Assembly: GCA_008477525.1 (NCBI GenBank)
Contig: SPDT01000007.1
Span: 4,960,001-5,024,000, forward strand
Source: Hypomyces perniciosus
Taxonomy: Eukaryota > Ascomycota > Sordariomycetes > Hypocreales > Hypocreaceae
DNA length: 64,000 bases
Direction of reading: 5' to 3'
The notes under the pieces were generated by a model. The model did no database searches and had not been told where the DNA came from. It worked only from the letters and a program-made list of their open reading frames with translations. Numbering within the stretch: the stretch's first letter is position 1; every line of letters starts with the position of its first letter. Shown here one piece after another: positions 32,304-45,121 of this stretch. Both the position numbers and the translations under genes were made by a program.

Positions 32304-34655
32304 CTACTCATCGTCTTTTTCCTCTTCCTCGTCTTCATTATCATCCTCTTCGTCATCATCCTCTCCCAGCTCACCCTCCATATCTACATCATCATCACTA
32401 TCCTCCATATCGTCTCCCCCCAGAGCTGCCTTCTCGTCTTCCTTTCTCTTTTCCTCATCCTCCTTCCTCGCCTCCTCTAGAATCTTGGCACGCTCTGCCC
32501 TTGCCTTGCGCTGGCCCACGACGTAGGCGCCCAGGGGCGTCTTCGCCACATCGAAGTCCTTGAGGAAAGCGTCGACCTGGCCGCGGTCCTTGGGAGCAAA
32601 GTCAACCTTTGCGCGCTTCTCCTCGATGAATTTGGCGTTGGCCTCGAGTTTCTGTACGAGGAGCACGAGCTGAGAGACCAGCTTGGCGTTCTTGTTGCCC
32701 TGAGATTTGGAGCGGGCTTGTTTGAGCCAGCGCTTGAGTTGGATGATGACAGGGAGGGCGAGCTCGGGGAAGGCAATGGAGGTGGCCCAAAGGAGCATGA
32801 ATTCGCTCATGAGCTCGACGACCTGTTCGCCGACGCCGTCTTGGTAGACGCGCGTGCGGAGGTACGCCTTGGGGGCCTTGTACGAGACAGAGAAGTCGAA
32901 TGCCTTTTGCGTTGTTGCCTTGGGAGGCTTCTTCATCTCAGCAGAGGTCAGGACCTCGAGTAAGGGAGAGGCGAGAGGGATGTAAGTGCCGGTGGCGCGG
33001 GACGTCCGCAGCAATGATCGGACCAGGTGGAAACGGAGGGGGAAGTATAATGATGTAGGGATGAGGCGCATGGCGCCGAGAGTGACCTGTACGAGGGGGT
33101 AGATGAGCAATCTCAGTTGGCTCTCCTTTCCGGCTTCAGCCTCCTTAATGGGGCTGCAGTGCTCTGCGAGGACGCATGACCAAAAGTCCAGCGAATGTGT
33201 GAACTGCCAATTATACACCATACGGAACGAGTCGTTCTTGTTGTGCACGATGCTGTTACGGAGATGAATAGCAAGCTGGCGGATAAAGGTGAAAGCCGTG
33301 GTGTAGCCAACAGTTGGGTCAATGCCCCAGAGCTCGGCTGCTGAGTTCTTCATAAGGTTGATGCCCTGAATGGTGTTGTGGTTGGTAACGCGGCAGCCTT
33401 GCACAAGGCCTTGGTAAACAGCCTTGAGGACTGTTTCCCGGATACCCTTGTCACCGATGACGACAAGTTTTCGGAGGACGAGGAAAGCCGTGATGCGTGT
33501 CGTCTCGGAGCTGGCAGGCTGGGCCCAGAAATTGACAATGGACTTGGCCAAGGCCTTGATGAGCTTCTTGAACGACAGCAAGTAGGGCAGGATGGGTGTG
33601 ATGGATGACAGAGTCAGTTTGAGAGTCTTGTCATCAGAGAGGGTGCTCAGGAGGTGCATGATTGAGGATGTGTACGACTTCAAGAGCAGCGACAGGGTCT
33701 TGAACTTCTTCGTTTCTGTTTGCACGTACACCCTGCCCGCTGCCGACTCCTTGACAGGAAGGTGATGGTTCATAACCGTGGGGATTTCCTTCAGTGCCAA
33801 GACCAGAATATCGTTGAAGACATCCGGGCTATTGATGGCCCAGCGTTGTTGTGTCTCACCATCCTCATCGGCCTCGTTCAGGTGAGCGGCGCTTCGGAAC
33901 GCAAGCACCACTTGCCTGGCTGCTCGAAGAGACTGCTTCTCTGTCATAGCTTTCCTCCAGGTAGCAACCGTCTCGCGAGTTAGCTCTTTGCCTTGCGCTG
34001 GTTCTTCTTCGGCCTCCTTGCTCTTCTTCCTCTTTTTCTTGGGTTGCTCTTGTTCTGAATCTTCCTCGCCGGCACTGAGCTCATCCACCTCTGCCAGGTC
34101 AGCATCATCGTCAAAATCCAAGGCCTCTGGGTCGTTCTCTTTTAAGAATTTGTAAAACTCCGGGTCCTTCTCAGCCAAGCCGTCCATAGCCTTCTTGCTC
34201 ATGCCGGGGTGGTCATCGTCATCGTCGCCGTCGTCACTGCCATCGTCATCGCTGTCGCTTGCAACGGGCTGCACGCCAATTGAGACATCCGAATCGCTCT
34301 CTTCGTTAGCATCGTTGCCGTTCTTGGGCTCGTCCCGCTTTCTTTTGCCGAGTTTGCCAGCCGTCTTTCCCTTGGACTCGATGATGTCCTCGAAGCCGCC
34401 TTGGAAGAAATCGTCGACACTCATTTCATTAACCTTCTTCGCCTTGGACCAACTGGGCTTCTTCGCATCGCCATCTTGGCCATCGCTAGGGCCTTTGAGG
34501 AAGTCGGCATCTGTGGCTCGTCTTGCCTTTTTCTTGTCTTTGATTTGCATGCGCTGCTTGATCTTCGCGCCTGTTTTTCTCTTCTCCAAGACACCCTTCA
34601 GATGGGTTTTCTCGAACTTCTTCGTCGCCTTGAGGTTCTTCTTGCTGGCCCCCAT
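32304..34655 (-). CDS. NOC2: Nucleolar complex protein 2 (60S ribosome assembly)
   Basis: A single exon of 783 aa, near the length of yeast Noc2. The N-terminus is strongly basic (MGASKKNLKATKKFEKTHLK), followed by acidic blocks and a KKKRKKSK nucleolar-type signal. The Noc2 core (about 300-690) is a helical repeat, with AELWGIDPTVGYTTAFTFIR and FWSCVLAEH as family marks. The C-terminus is an acidic tail of Asp/Glu. Noc2 forms a heterodimer with Noc1 (nucleolus) and then Noc3 (nucleoplasm) and carries 66S pre-ribosomes to the nuclear pore. It is divergent from VPS28 across 317 bp with an AAAATTTTT element, like the RRPE of ribosome-biogenesis promoters. Confidence 0.95.
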   Translation of the reverse strand: MGASKKNLKATKKFEKTHLKGVLEKRKTGAKIKQRMQIKDKKKARRATDADFLKGPSDGQDGDAKKPSWSKAKKVNEMSVDDFFQGGFEDIIESKGKTAGKLGKRKRDEPKNGNDANEESDSDVSIGVQPVASDSDDDGSDDGDDDDDHPGMSKKAMDGLAEKDPEFYKFLKENDPEALDFDDDADLAEVDELSAGEEDSEQEQPKKKRKKSKEAEEEPAQGKELTRETVATWRKAMTEKQSLRAARQVVLAFRSAAHLNEADEDGETQQRWAINSPDVFNDILVLALKEIPTVMNHHLPVKESAAGRVYVQTETKKFKTLSLLLKSYTSSIMHLLSTLSDDKTLKLTLSSITPILPYLLSFKKLIKALAKSIVNFWAQPASSETTRITAFLVLRKLVVIGDKGIRETVLKAVYQGLVQGCRVTNHNTIQGINLMKNSAAELWGIDPTVGYTTAFTFIRQLAIHLRNSIVHNKNDSFRMVYNWQFTHSLDFWSCVLAEHCSPIKEAEAGKESQLRLLIYPLVQVTLGAMRLIPTSLYFPLRFHLVRSLLRTSRATGTYIPLASPLLEVLTSAEMKKPPKATTQKAFDFSVSYKAPKAYLRTRVYQDGVGEQVVELMSEFMLLWATSIAFPELALPVIIQLKRWLKQARSKSQGNKNAKLVSQLVLLVQKLEANAKFIEEKRAKVDFAPKDRGQVDAFLKDFDVAKTPLGAYVVGQRKARAERAKILEEARKEDEEKRKEDEKAALGGDDMEDSDDDVDMEGELGEDDDEEDDNEDEEEEKDDE

Positions 34656-34972
34656 GGTGGGCAGATCTTCACCACTGCTGGTGGCTGCGAATTGGGATTT
34701 GGAAAAGAATGGTGGAGGTGGAAGTTTGGGACAGAAGCATCACGCCGTGCAGAAGCTGGTGCCAATCCTAACACCAAAATTTTTCGGCGATCAATGTTAT
34801 CGATAACAGACTCCACAACTTGGATGCGGGCGGTGAGAGAATTCTGCCGCTCGCGGCACCATTACGCAACACCTCCCACTATGCATCTCCAGACAGCTCG
34901 TGAGCTTCATTCAACATTGCTGGGCTTGACACTTGTCTCGTCTTGCCCAATGCCTTGTCTCGATCCACCACC
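34656..34972. promoter_or_regulatory. Shared divergent promoter of NOC2 and VPS28
   Basis: The two start codons are 317 bp apart. AAAATTTTT at 34776-34784 resembles the yeast rRNA-processing element (RRPE). A perfect 12-bp palindrome GTTATCGATAAC lies at 34796-34807. Factor assignments are inference. Confidence 0.45.
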
Positions 34973-35804
34973 ATGAACTCTCGCCAAAGCTATGCGCCGA
35001 CCCCCCATAGCTATGTTCCCAACACCAGTCTCTCCGCTGCAATTAACCTCGATGAGGTGCGCTCGAACGAGTTCCCCCCACTATTGCGCTCAAGAATCAC
35101 TAACACGCCGCTCATCCCATAGGAGGTAAAGCTCACCAACACACGCGCCGAACGCGATTTGCAAGACTCCCTAGGCGAACTTTTCAGCATCATCGTCACT
35201 CTCGACGAGCTAGAAAAAGCGTTTCTGAAAGATGCGATTCCGGAGGCGGACTACACAGATATCTGTGAGCGTTCGCTGAGACAATACAAGGCGCTATTGG
35301 CAGACGAGACTATCGCCAACGAGTTCAAGGGTCTAGAAGAGTTCAAGGCTAAATGGGAGGTATGTTTCGATACGTTCTTTAGGGTGTCGTCTTACTGACA
35401 GCTCCCAGCTCGACGTCCCTCGTGCCACGGAGCGCCTCCGTGTCGGAATGCCCTCCACCACCATTACTACATCCTCATCCTCCGCGGCTCCGGCGCCTCC
35501 TACAGCTGCCAACAACACCAGCGGCATATTGATCCTCGAGGCCACTCAAGAGTTCATCACATTCCTCGACGCTGTCAAGCTAGGACTGCTATCCAAGGAC
35601 CAGCTGCACCCACTACTTTCAGATGTGATTCAGTCCGTCAACCGGGTCACTGACAAGGATTTTGATAACAGGGGGAAGATTGTCCAGTGGCTCATTACAC
35701 TGAACCAAATGAAGGCGATGGAAGTGCTCAGCGAGCCACAGGCCAGAGAACTAGAGTTGGATATTCAGCAAGCATACCAGGGATTTAGGCGGACTTTGAC
35801 ATGA
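34973..35804 (+). CDS. VPS28: ESCRT-I subunit Vps28
   Basis: Exons 34973-35056, 35123-35359 and 35409-35804 give 238 aa. All three exons are in phase 0; introns are 66 and 49 nt, and the second contains CTTACTGACAG. The N-terminal region (about 28-110, EVKLTNTRAERDLQDSLGEL and AFLKDAIPEADYTDICERSL) is the Vps28 headpiece that binds Vps23 and Vps37. An Ala/Ser/Thr linker follows, then the C-terminal four-helix bundle (about 145-235, LLSDVIQSVNRVT, GKIVQWLITLNQMKA), which contacts ESCRT-II and Vps20. The complex sorts ubiquitinated membrane proteins into multivesicular bodies; in fungi it also takes part in the PacC/Rim pH-signalling pathway. The stop is 100 bp from that of MDM12, in convergent orientation. 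Confidence 0.95.
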
Positions 35805-35903
35805 CATGACATGCCTGTATAATATGATTCATTGACACCTAACAATCCCGTCCTATTATGACAAATACACCCACTGGCATTTTCTAAGCAAAGCCCATAG
35901 TCA

Positions 35904-37130
35904 TCATACGAGAAAAGTCCAGAAACTCGGGTATACAAATTCCTCCTCAAATATCCTCCTTACTTGTTCCAGCACAAACCTCTCCACCTTGCCCACGTTC
36001 TTCAAACTCTGCTTTCCGCTCTCCTGCTCACCAATCTCACTCTCGACTTTGATCTCCTGCAGCAGCCCGGCAAATCTTCCGTTATTCTTCTTGTCAGAGC
36101 CCTGCTCTCCTTCCTTGCCGTCTTCTGGGATATCCGGTCCAACCGCTGCGAGAGCATCATCCGGACCGAGGAAACAGAAATGAACTCTCTTTCGAATATG
36201 TGCCAGCACGCCAACGCCGTCAAAGGTCAAGCCCGTGATATTGAGCTTTAGCGGAATGCCCACGAAGCTTGGCATCGGGTAATCGAGCAAAATCTCCGCC
36301 GTAAGATTCAGCCTAACATCGCCCGAATACCGTATCCGAAACACCGCTTGCACATCCTCAACCCGCGGTTCTCTCCGAGGGGATTCGCGACCCTGAGGTG
36401 GCGGTTCATCCTCGTCGTCCGCAATGGCAGATCCAGTTAGATGGTGAGCATGGCTCGTAGACGGCCTCGACGGCGGGCCCAACGTCGAGACGTCTGACTT
36501 CTCGCTCAGAGGGGCATGTGGCGGCGGCTCGAGCGAGCCCGTGAAGTTGTCGATGGAGATATTTCCCTGCGACGGGTTCCGACTATGGCTCGGCGTAGGC
36601 AGCTGTGATCCAAAGGCAGATCCCATCCAGCTGGTGCCGATATGTGCGCCCGCAACAGCAGCAAGCGGCGTGTGCGTGCCCGTCCCCAGATGAGCCTGAA
36701 AGTAATTGCGCCCAGGTCCGCCCAATATACCCGGCGTTGACGTCCCTAAGAACGCCCTCCCAAGATCATGGCCACTCATCTCGCTTCTCAGCGCCTCTCT
36801 CAAGCCATTCTCTCGTTTCCTCTCCCCAGGACCGCCCGCTGTGCCTGGTCTCTCCCTCTCAGACACGCTCGGCGCATCTTCCTCGCTGTCTTCCTCCTCG
36901 TCGTCCTCCAGCTCCTGCTCGTAAAAGTCCGGCAGCGGATCCGTTATGTCCTTCAGCTCCAGCTCTGGCGGAACCGTCCCAAAGTCGAAGCCATGGACGT
37001 TGACAGACCTGATGAAACGTGGCAGCGGGACCGTTTGGAATTTGCTGTGGATGAAGGTCCTAATGCGCTCCGCTAAGGCCTCGCCGTCGGGGCCACTTGT
37101 CAGTGTCTCCCAGTTGAGATCGATTGACAT
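35904..37130 (-). CDS. MDM12: ERMES subunit Mdm12 (ER-mitochondria lipid transfer)
   Basis: A single exon of 408 aa. The start [20 protein letters not shown] is typical of Mdm12. The protein is one SMP (synaptotagmin-like mitochondrial lipid-binding) domain, with conserved parts at 1-70 ([20 protein letters not shown]), about 255-310 ([20 protein letters not shown]) and the end ([20 protein letters not shown]). Between them lie an acidic insert (about 75-90) and a Ser/Pro/Gly-rich insert (about 100-250), the latter common in filamentous fungi. Mdm12 bridges Mmm1 (ER) and Mdm34 (mitochondria) and carries phospholipids between membranes; loss alters mitochondrial shape. Confidence 0.96.
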   Translation of the reverse strand: MSIDLNWETLTSGPDGEALAERIRTFIHSKFQTVPLPRFIRSVNVHGFDFGTVPPELELKDITDPLPDFYEQELEDDEEEDSEEDAPSVSERERPGTAGGPGERKRENGLREALRSEMSGHDLGRAFLGTSTPGILGGPGRNYFQAHLGTGTHTPLAAVAGAHIGTSWMGSAFGSQLPTPSHSRNPSQGNISIDNFTGSLEPPPHAPLSEKSDVSTLGPPSRPSTSHAHHLTGSAIADDEDEPPPQGRESPRREPRVEDVQAVFRIRYSGDVRLNLTAEILLDYPMPSFVGIPLKLNITGLTFDGVGVLAHIRKRVHFCFLGPDDALAAVGPDIPEDGKEGEQGSDKKNNGRFAGLLQEIKVESEIGEQESGKQSLKNVGKVERFVLEQVRRIFEEEFVYPSFWTFLV

Positions 37131-37581
37131 TGAAGAGTATGAACTCTAGTATTACGATTATGAAAGAAAGGGTGGATATGGAGAAGTGGTATGGCGTTTC
37201 TTCTGGTTTGGTTATTGTGTGGAAAATGTTGTCGTTGCGGTATGACGTTCATTTAGTGGGGGGTTCGAGAGCCTTGTAGTGTAAGGTTCATTTTTCACGA
37301 TTTCCTGGTCAAGCACAGCTGAGAATATGGCAATCAAACACGGATCGTATTTAGGGTATCTCGCTATTCGTTCTTGACATGATATCCCACGCGATACAAT
37401 ACAGAAAGAATGACACCATTCAAAGCATTCCTGCGCCGTAATGCCCTTCCAATAAACCAATCCCGCCCTGTGGAAAATGAAGTGAGAACGCCGAAAGACA
37501 TACTTGTTTCCGAACCATCGCAACGGCTTCTTTGCCGTATTTGCCTTTCCATTCTATTTTCCTTATCTATATCGACCTCGT
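37131..37581. other. MDM12 promoter and 3' flank of FAB1
   Basis: 451 bp with no coding gene. Short frames are not convincing. Confidence 0.55.
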
Positions 37582-40500
37582 TCAAGCCGCAGCTTCGGGC
37601 TCTTCAAATCTAGCTCGACCATAGTACATCGGAGACTGAGGGTTGTTGAATAAATGCCAACAGTTGGGAGCTTGCAAAATATATCTGCGACTGTCAGCAA
37701 ACAAGAATGGGAGTATGTGATGGATTCTTTGAAAAGGCGTACCTTGCCATGGCCTCTCTAAAACGAGATTTGTACTCCTTCGGGCTTGTCACCGTGGGCC
37801 TGTTCCGGCCACCACCTGCAAAGCCACGATCTTTGATCCAGCTTTCGAGCTTCTTATCCCACGTATAGGTCCTAATGCAGTCAATGATGCCCACCACCAA
37901 CTCTTTTTTCGACTCATCAACCGCTATCATGAGAGAGTAATCCATCACGTTTTGCCGCGCCAAGAACAGAGTGTCATTCCAGACCGACGCTCTAAGAAGC
38001 TTCTTGGAGTGTTCACGAGCGAACAGAGGGGACTCGTAGATATATTCCACCATATTTTCGTCTAGAAGCACCTCGTTCTGCTCACCGGTGGACTGGATTT
38101 TGCGGTTGCGCATAGAACCCTTCAGATCAAAAATCCTCGTCGCAGATCGGTCATAGAAGAGGTTCTCTGTCACCAGCAAGTCCAATTTTATATCCGTCCC
38201 TGTCACTGGGTTCTTGATCAGGACTTGGAAGAAGCCGAGCATCTTTGCAATGACAGATGGTAGATCATGGAAGAGAGCTTCAGCCATAATGCTGAAATAC
38301 CCTGGTGCAAATCGCAGAAACGCAGATGTCTCAACGGGTGACAGCGACTGCACAATCCATCATTAACAAATCAGGGTGCTGTGATATTTAACGGATAATC
38401 TTACCTTCAACACGAGTCGGTCATCAAGCGTCTTCAAGAAGACCGACTTCGTCTTGCCGCCTTTCGAATCCCACTTAAGACACCGCGACAAGGATTCAAC
38501 AATCCGCTCCGCAACACCGCATTTCCTTCTCAGTGCGTCAAACTGCTCAGCGTAGAAAATCTTGCACGTCATGATTGCCGCACCCTCCTTGAATTGATAC
38601 TTGAGGTGCGTGCCAGTGACCCGCAGCAAACTCCTCTCCAAATCTGTTTCATCAACCGCCACGTCGGCGCTGTCGGGAACCAGAGGTGGCTTCAGCTCTG
38701 TCTCAGCACCACCCTCAACCTCTCGCAACATCCCTTCTTGTGTGCCTCGTCTGATGTTGGCTAGCTTGCCCTTGTAATCATCGCTGTTGAGAGCCAGGGC
38801 GATGACAGAACTAGGCTCATCCTCTCGTACAATGATGTCCGAGTCAACAAAAATATGATCCGTCGCGTTGACAGGATACTCCAGTGGCGGCCACCCGCTA
38901 GCTGATCTTTCGGCCCAAAAATTGGTGAGATATTTCATGAGACTCATCTTCTGGTGCTTTGGGAGTTCCAGCGGGATCTCAGTGCTTGAGTCAGCGATTT
39001 CTTTGATGTCTGGCAGGAATTCGTCAGAGACCGAGGGTTCGGCGTCACTGGCACCGCCCTCATCATCCGACATGCCTTGGGTTGTGTTAACGTTAGTCGT
39101 ATCGTCGTCCCAACGTTGCTGATCATCTGTCCGCGACGCAGATTCGAGGGGGGTTGGTGGTTCTGTCTGGGATTCCGTTTTCACTGTCTCCTCTTGCGAC
39201 TCTTGTGATGTTTCTTGTGTATTTGGTGTGGCATTTGTAGGCTGTTGCTCAGCATCTCGTTCCAGGCCCTGATCGTTTGCCACGGCTGACTCGATTGCTG
39301 GCTCATCAAATGCTTCATTGACATCGTCATACACCTGTACAATTGCTTGGGTTGATGTCTTAGGGAGCATCGGACGAGGTTGACGTAAGCTTGCGGCCCT
39401 CTTCTTACGATCCCGCAGGCGCTCCCTTTCGAATTCTCTACTGAGCTGCTCGAAATGCCGAGCTAGAGTTGAAACCTTGGACTCCTTCTTCTTATGTACG
39501 AATCTGGGAATGCTTGAACCCGCAATCTTCCCGCGATTTTTCAAGACAGTCAGGCCGAGGCGATCAGAGAGTTTCCTATCCACCTTGATGGTGCCCTCCA
39601 ACTGTTGATCCGTGCCACCAGAGTCTAGGGATCTCATGGTTAGATCTGCCATGCCGATCGGCTTTCCAAATGAAGGTTGTGCCCTAGGCAGCGATCGTGC
39701 AGGATGAGATACAGCTCGAAGCATTGGGGGTGACATGGTAATGCCAGATTTGCGACCGAGCTGCTTAAGTCCTCCGTCTTCTGGTGCCTCGTCTGTCTCT
39801 CCCGACTGACTCGATTGCACCGCTTGCTCACGACGCATTTGATCAACTTTCTCCAGCAAGGATTGTCCAGATAGCGACGAATCAGTGGGACTTCGACCGG
39901 TTCCTGTTGGGGATAGAGGCGGTCGCGGCAGCGCTGTATTTGCTGGATTTGAGGGCTTCGAGACCACCTCGCTGGCTGTCACGGGAGGTGGATCTTTGAC
40001 GACAGTGGGAGTGGCAGCCAAATCCAAAGGCTGAACACGCTCAAGGGCTCCTTCTGCAGGAATATGCACTTTGCCATCCTCATCAACCAGTGGTTTCTCC
40101 TCGATGGGCCTAGACGACTCAGTACTAGATTCCATGCTGTTCTCAGTGTAATCGGTTGGCTGTGTACTCTTCTCGTCCGTCTCGGAGAAGGTTTGGGATG
40201 GTCGCTCATCACTGTCAGCCACACTACCTGTTCCTTCATTTGATGCGAGAGATTCCTTAGACTCATTGTCCGTAAACATCTTTTTCAGTTGTATCATGGT
40301 GAGTTGTCGCATATCCTTGTCTCCCAAGAAATCAGCTTCAAATGTGGTAAAAATCTGATCCCATTCGCTGACCCTCTCAAGCATCTCTCGGACGATGCTA
40401 TTGAACGGAACGACCTCATAGTACTTAGAATTGACATAAATATCCTGCAGCCTGCGGATCATTACGACTTGATCATCTTGAGCTTTCTTGGATAGTCGGT

Positions 40501-43500
40501 CTAGCTCTGTTTTGCATAATTCTGCTTTTTCAGGCAAGACACTGTCAATCCTGATACTCTTGAGTCGGTCCTTGACGGTTGCCATGAACTTGACCCAGCG
40601 GTCTTCCATTTTGACGAAAATGTCGTTCTTCAACTTCAAATCATTGACAACTTTCCAGGTGATCCTTGCGCGGGGAACGACAATTTCAAGAAGATCAACT
40701 GGATCCCAGTGAATTCGAATGCGGGAATCATGTAGGCTGAAATAGCGAACATGGTCCCTTTGGTGATCATGCGGGCAGTCCAGGTCGTCCCTCATCCGCA
40801 ATCCACGACCCCAGTAAAGAAGTTCCAGGTACTTTCCAAACGAATATTTGAAGGTGGTTTCCGACATCGGCGTTTCCTCCGAATCTTTCTTGCAGATTTT
40901 GCAGTATGTCCACATCGTGATGCCTTCACCTAGTTCTGGTCGCCTGGGAGGAGCATTGGCAAAATGCTCTACGAAAACTGTAATCCGCGAGTGGTCGTGG
41001 ACGAAGGTCCGATGGTGCTGCATCATTTTGCGATCACAGCCATTGGAGTAACACACTTCGTCTTTGCTGGATGTCAAGTACTCAATGTATTGTCCCAGAG
41101 TACAATCTGGATCCATACCAGTATCCACGCGCTGTTCGTCATAGAAGTTGATAGCAACCAAGCTCGGCTCAGTACATGGGATTTTTGTTTCCGTGCAAAT
41201 AACGGAATACAAAACAACGATATTCTGATGGGAATATGGATCAAAAAGATCCAGATTGCCCTGAATATACGTCTCCCACTGACGGGTCTGAGTTTGATAA
41301 TTATAAAGTGCTTTATCATACTCTGCATCGTGAACAGCATGAAGGATCTCCATGATTTGCCTCGGTGCTTTTTGCCCCAGTTCATCAACCATCTCTGGCT
41401 TGATGAGTTGAAACTTTTGGCGGTCGGCTTTTTCGGAATCTTCCTGTTCCTCCACAGTATCCTGGTCCCTCAGGCTCCGAAGATAAAGGAGACGCCTCTC
41501 TTGTTCTCGAGCTTTCATTAGGAGGTAGGGCTGCGTGAACCTCACGTATGGCGATGCGGACAGGAGCTTAGTCTCATATTTGGCCACCATGTCACTGTAG
41601 AACGTTGGCATCGGTGCGTCATCAGGAACCTGACTCTCTGGGGATGTATGTGTATGAGATTCGTGCAACGAGACCAGTTTAGGATGCTCAGATATCAATT
41701 GGTCAGACGGATAGAGCGATGAAGCTTCATCAGTTCCTGCTAGGCTGGAGGTATCCACAGTAACCTGTGACGGTGGTTCACTCTCGCTAGATGGCTGGTT
41801 GATTATAACCGTGGGGCCATTCTGGCCTCCATCGACGACGCTGCCTGAGCTCAACGATCTTACGCTGTCGTTCAAAGCCTGGCATGAATTTGTCATTGAG
41901 TTCTCGCCCCCTTCCGGAGGTTCAACAGACTCATCTCTCAGAAGACTCGATTCAAGCTTAAGATTATAGACCACATAGACCATAAAGTCGGTGATGTACT
42001 TCATCTTTGCGAGTAGTGCATTGCTAGCCCCTCGAAGAGAAATGGTGCAGCCAAGATCTGGCCTACAACCGGAAATGAAAATATAAGACTTCTTTCGGCC
42101 GGGGTAGTCATTGTTGACGAATGTTCTGACTTCGAACATTGAGCATCTCCCAGTCTGGGCTTCCAACATGTCAAGAGACTCGATGATTTTTGTCTCAGTA
42201 CAACGGGCTACCGCCGCGATGACTGAGCGCTTGACATTGTAAGCCACAGAAATGTTTGCTTCTGAAAGATATTGCAGAGCCACGCCGGAGATACTCTTCT
42301 CGGCCAGCAGAACCTGGGGTCGAAGATTTGTGATCCTCTGAACCACAACTCTAAGGAATTCCTTCTCCTGTTCGATAACCGGCTGCAAGCTCATAAATTG
42401 CTGCTGGTGTCGCTGGTACTCAATCGGAAACCCGACAAGCAGGATACGAGGATTGGTTATCTTGCGGGGCATACTTTTCAGAGCAAGGTTCTTGGTGAAG
42501 ACAACACCTGAGACGTAAGAAGTATCCCCAGGTTTACCCCCAGGAACCCTCTTCAGTTTCACATAATTTCTTATGTCCATAGACTCGCCATTCGCAACAT
42601 CCGGCGCCACATCATCTGTGGCCTGAAGAAGAATGGGGACAAGAGCTTTTTGCCAGGCCTCGGGGTTGGGAATTTTGGCATCCACTAAGAGTTGGTGAAG
42701 CAGTTTGTCAACATGCTTCAAGCTGGATTCATTCAGCTCAGTCTTAGCAGCCCTTTGTTTCCGTAAAGAATCACTCCGGGTCAACTGGGTCCCGCTTTGT
42801 GGTGGAATATCCATCGAGAAGAAAATCTCGGAAGAAGCCGAGGGTCCTTTGTAGACAGCAGATTTAGGCCGCGGAGACAGGTGATGGACACTGCCGCTCA
42901 CATTACTGAGGTTGCGACGCCGGTTTGATTTGCGGTGACTGGCAAAGCCGACCGGTCCATTGAGATCGTCAAATCCACTTCGACTGAAATGGCTCATACC
43001 ACTGACGCTTTTCTCGCCTCCCCTATGGCGATGCTTCCTTGTGGCGCTCATGAGTGATGCAAGATGGGACTTGTCATTTTCGAAACTTGTTGGAGGGAGA
43101 TCAGATGAGGCCATGGTCGCGAATATGCTGCTGACCTGCTCATCCCCGCTTGAATCATCAGACATGTAGTCAGCCAACTCTGGGTCGATGATGTTGTCGT
43201 CATGGAAAGCTGGAAATTTTGGTTTATTGGCATTCTCTTCCTGAATACCTTTGCGGAAAGGTGCCTGGTCTTGAGGAGCAACCACCTTGAATCTTCCTAG
43301 CAGTCCATGTTTTGAGTGGTGACGTTTGTGACCTGCAGACGAGTGAGGCCGGCCAGATGTTAACGACTTGAGTGAACGAGAAGAACTCGGTCGGCTTAAT
43401 TGCGGTGCGTCGATTTCTAGGACAGAAGAGCTGTTATGCGATTCCCTGAGTCGGCGGGTAGCCGGAATCGCCATCATCGGTGTTGAGACTGGTCGCGAGT

Positions 43501-45121
43501 CCTCCGAGCCCTCTGATACCATTACTGGATCATGTTCCCTTAGGTGTTGTTGACTCATAATAACCGTCTTTCTGGGATCTTCTGTGCCGAATATTCTAGG
43601 CATGAAGGAATGCTCATCCCCAGAGTCTTCCGAAGCACTGGTGTCAAACCGTCGAGTGATAGAATCGAAGCAGCGCTTACAAACTCTAAGAGAGCCACTC
43701 AGACCGAACTTCTCTCCAGAAATGATTGTGGTGCATTTAGAATCGAAGATGAAGCCGCATGTTCGACAGTGATGCTTTCGGCGGAATGCGGTAAATGGAG
43801 CTTGACAAAGAAAGCACTCCTTTACCGTTTCATCTTTCATCCAGAACTCTTTACTCAGTACTTGTCTCCGCATTCTGTCCAGCTGGGCGTTCATCTGGTC
43901 AGAGGCACCTTGGTGACTGGTTGTCGTCCCCGGAATACGCGCATCGCCAGACCGCAGATGTTGGGTATTAGAATCCTGTGAGAAAGAATCGTGACGCACC
44001 GAATTATGGGCGGATGTACTAATGGCGCTGGCTTCAGCTGTCCCACGGTCAACGGATGAGTCCCTAGAAGCCGGGTATCGCGGAGACTTTGGGTGGCTAA
44101 TGCGGTCGATGACGGCCGGTTTCCTTCGAATGTCATCCGGAGATAGCATAGAAGATCCCACAGAGGGACTTCTAGAATGAAGCGTTTGTAGTGGAGATAC
44201 CAAAGGGGCTTTCCCTTTTATGGGGCTCATGGGCGCGTCCACACTCCCGTCAATACTGGAGCTATCATCTCCCTTTGATCTTGGGGGCAGTCTGCCTTCC
44301 CTTGCATCGTACAGATTCTGCGGGTCAACGGGAGAAAGAGGTGCAAGATGCACTTGTAGATCTGCCCTGCTAGTGCTCCTTCGACGATCCTGGGTTCCGC
44401 TCTCCTCGGTATGGACAGAACTGCGGCTAGCATCTCGGACCCTCGCCGAGGGAGCAGCGATGGTAGGACCGGCAGTGACTGTGCTTGTGGCGTTTGTTGG
44501 GAGACTTTGTCGGCTAGATGGGTGAGACTTTTGCCCGCCCATCAAGCTGATGCTTGTGGGCTTGGAAGCCTGAGGCTGCTGAGGCCGACCATCTGCAGGC
44601 CCCATGGAAGCCGTCGAAGAGGCATCAATCACTGGCCCCGGCTGAGAAGACGCAGTAGGCGTGGTCACGGTCGTATCCGCACGATTCAGCGACGAAATGG
44701 ATGGCTTTGAGGAATGCGCCTCTGCGACCGACACTCTTTTGGACAAAGCTTCCAAATGCTCGACATCTTCCTCCTTCTGTGTATTCCTGCTCGAACTGCC
44801 TGCGCCAACCGCCTCTCGGAATCGACTGTAGAGCCCGCTCAGCCCTTGGTGAACTAAGTCCCCAGCCGTTCCCCGGCTCTCGGAGGCAGGAACAGCCACT
44901 GGAGGAGGAGCAAAGTCATTGAACGTCGTCAACGAATCAGTCCGGCTAGCCGAGGTATGTATCTTGTCGAGGGTATAAGCCAGCTGCTCTTTGTCGACAG
45001 CCGAACCGACAGAGACGGAGTTTATAGAGTCGCGACGATGTCGGGAGCCGGTGGGCGAGGCCAAAGGGGCAGTTATTGGGGAGCCGTCGGGCGGCCTGGA
45101 AGTCGCGGAGCCGCTCGCCAT
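37582..45121 (-). CDS. FAB1: Phosphatidylinositol-3-phosphate 5-kinase Fab1/PIKfyve
   Basis: Exons 45121-38405, 38347-37743 and 37684-37582 give 2474 aa. The last acceptor is set by the conserved end AMARYILQAPNCWHLF; a nearer AG would break it. The FYVE zinc finger lies at about 425-490 (RKHHCRTCG and paired Cys), binding PI3P on endosomes and vacuoles. A CCT/chaperonin-like domain at about 805-1065 (LLVGFPIEYQRHQQQFMSLQ region) binds Vac14 and Fig4 in the family. A Cys-rich region at about 1270-1520 follows (CYSNGCDRKM, TYCKICKK). The PIP kinase domain covers about 2060-2470, with SDIIVREDEPSSVIALAL and, in exon 2, IFDLKGSMRNRK and MDYSLMIAVD. The product, PI(3,5)P2, controls vacuole size and acidification. 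The first 420 residues and the 1600-2050 linker are Ser/Pro-rich. Confidence 0.96.
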
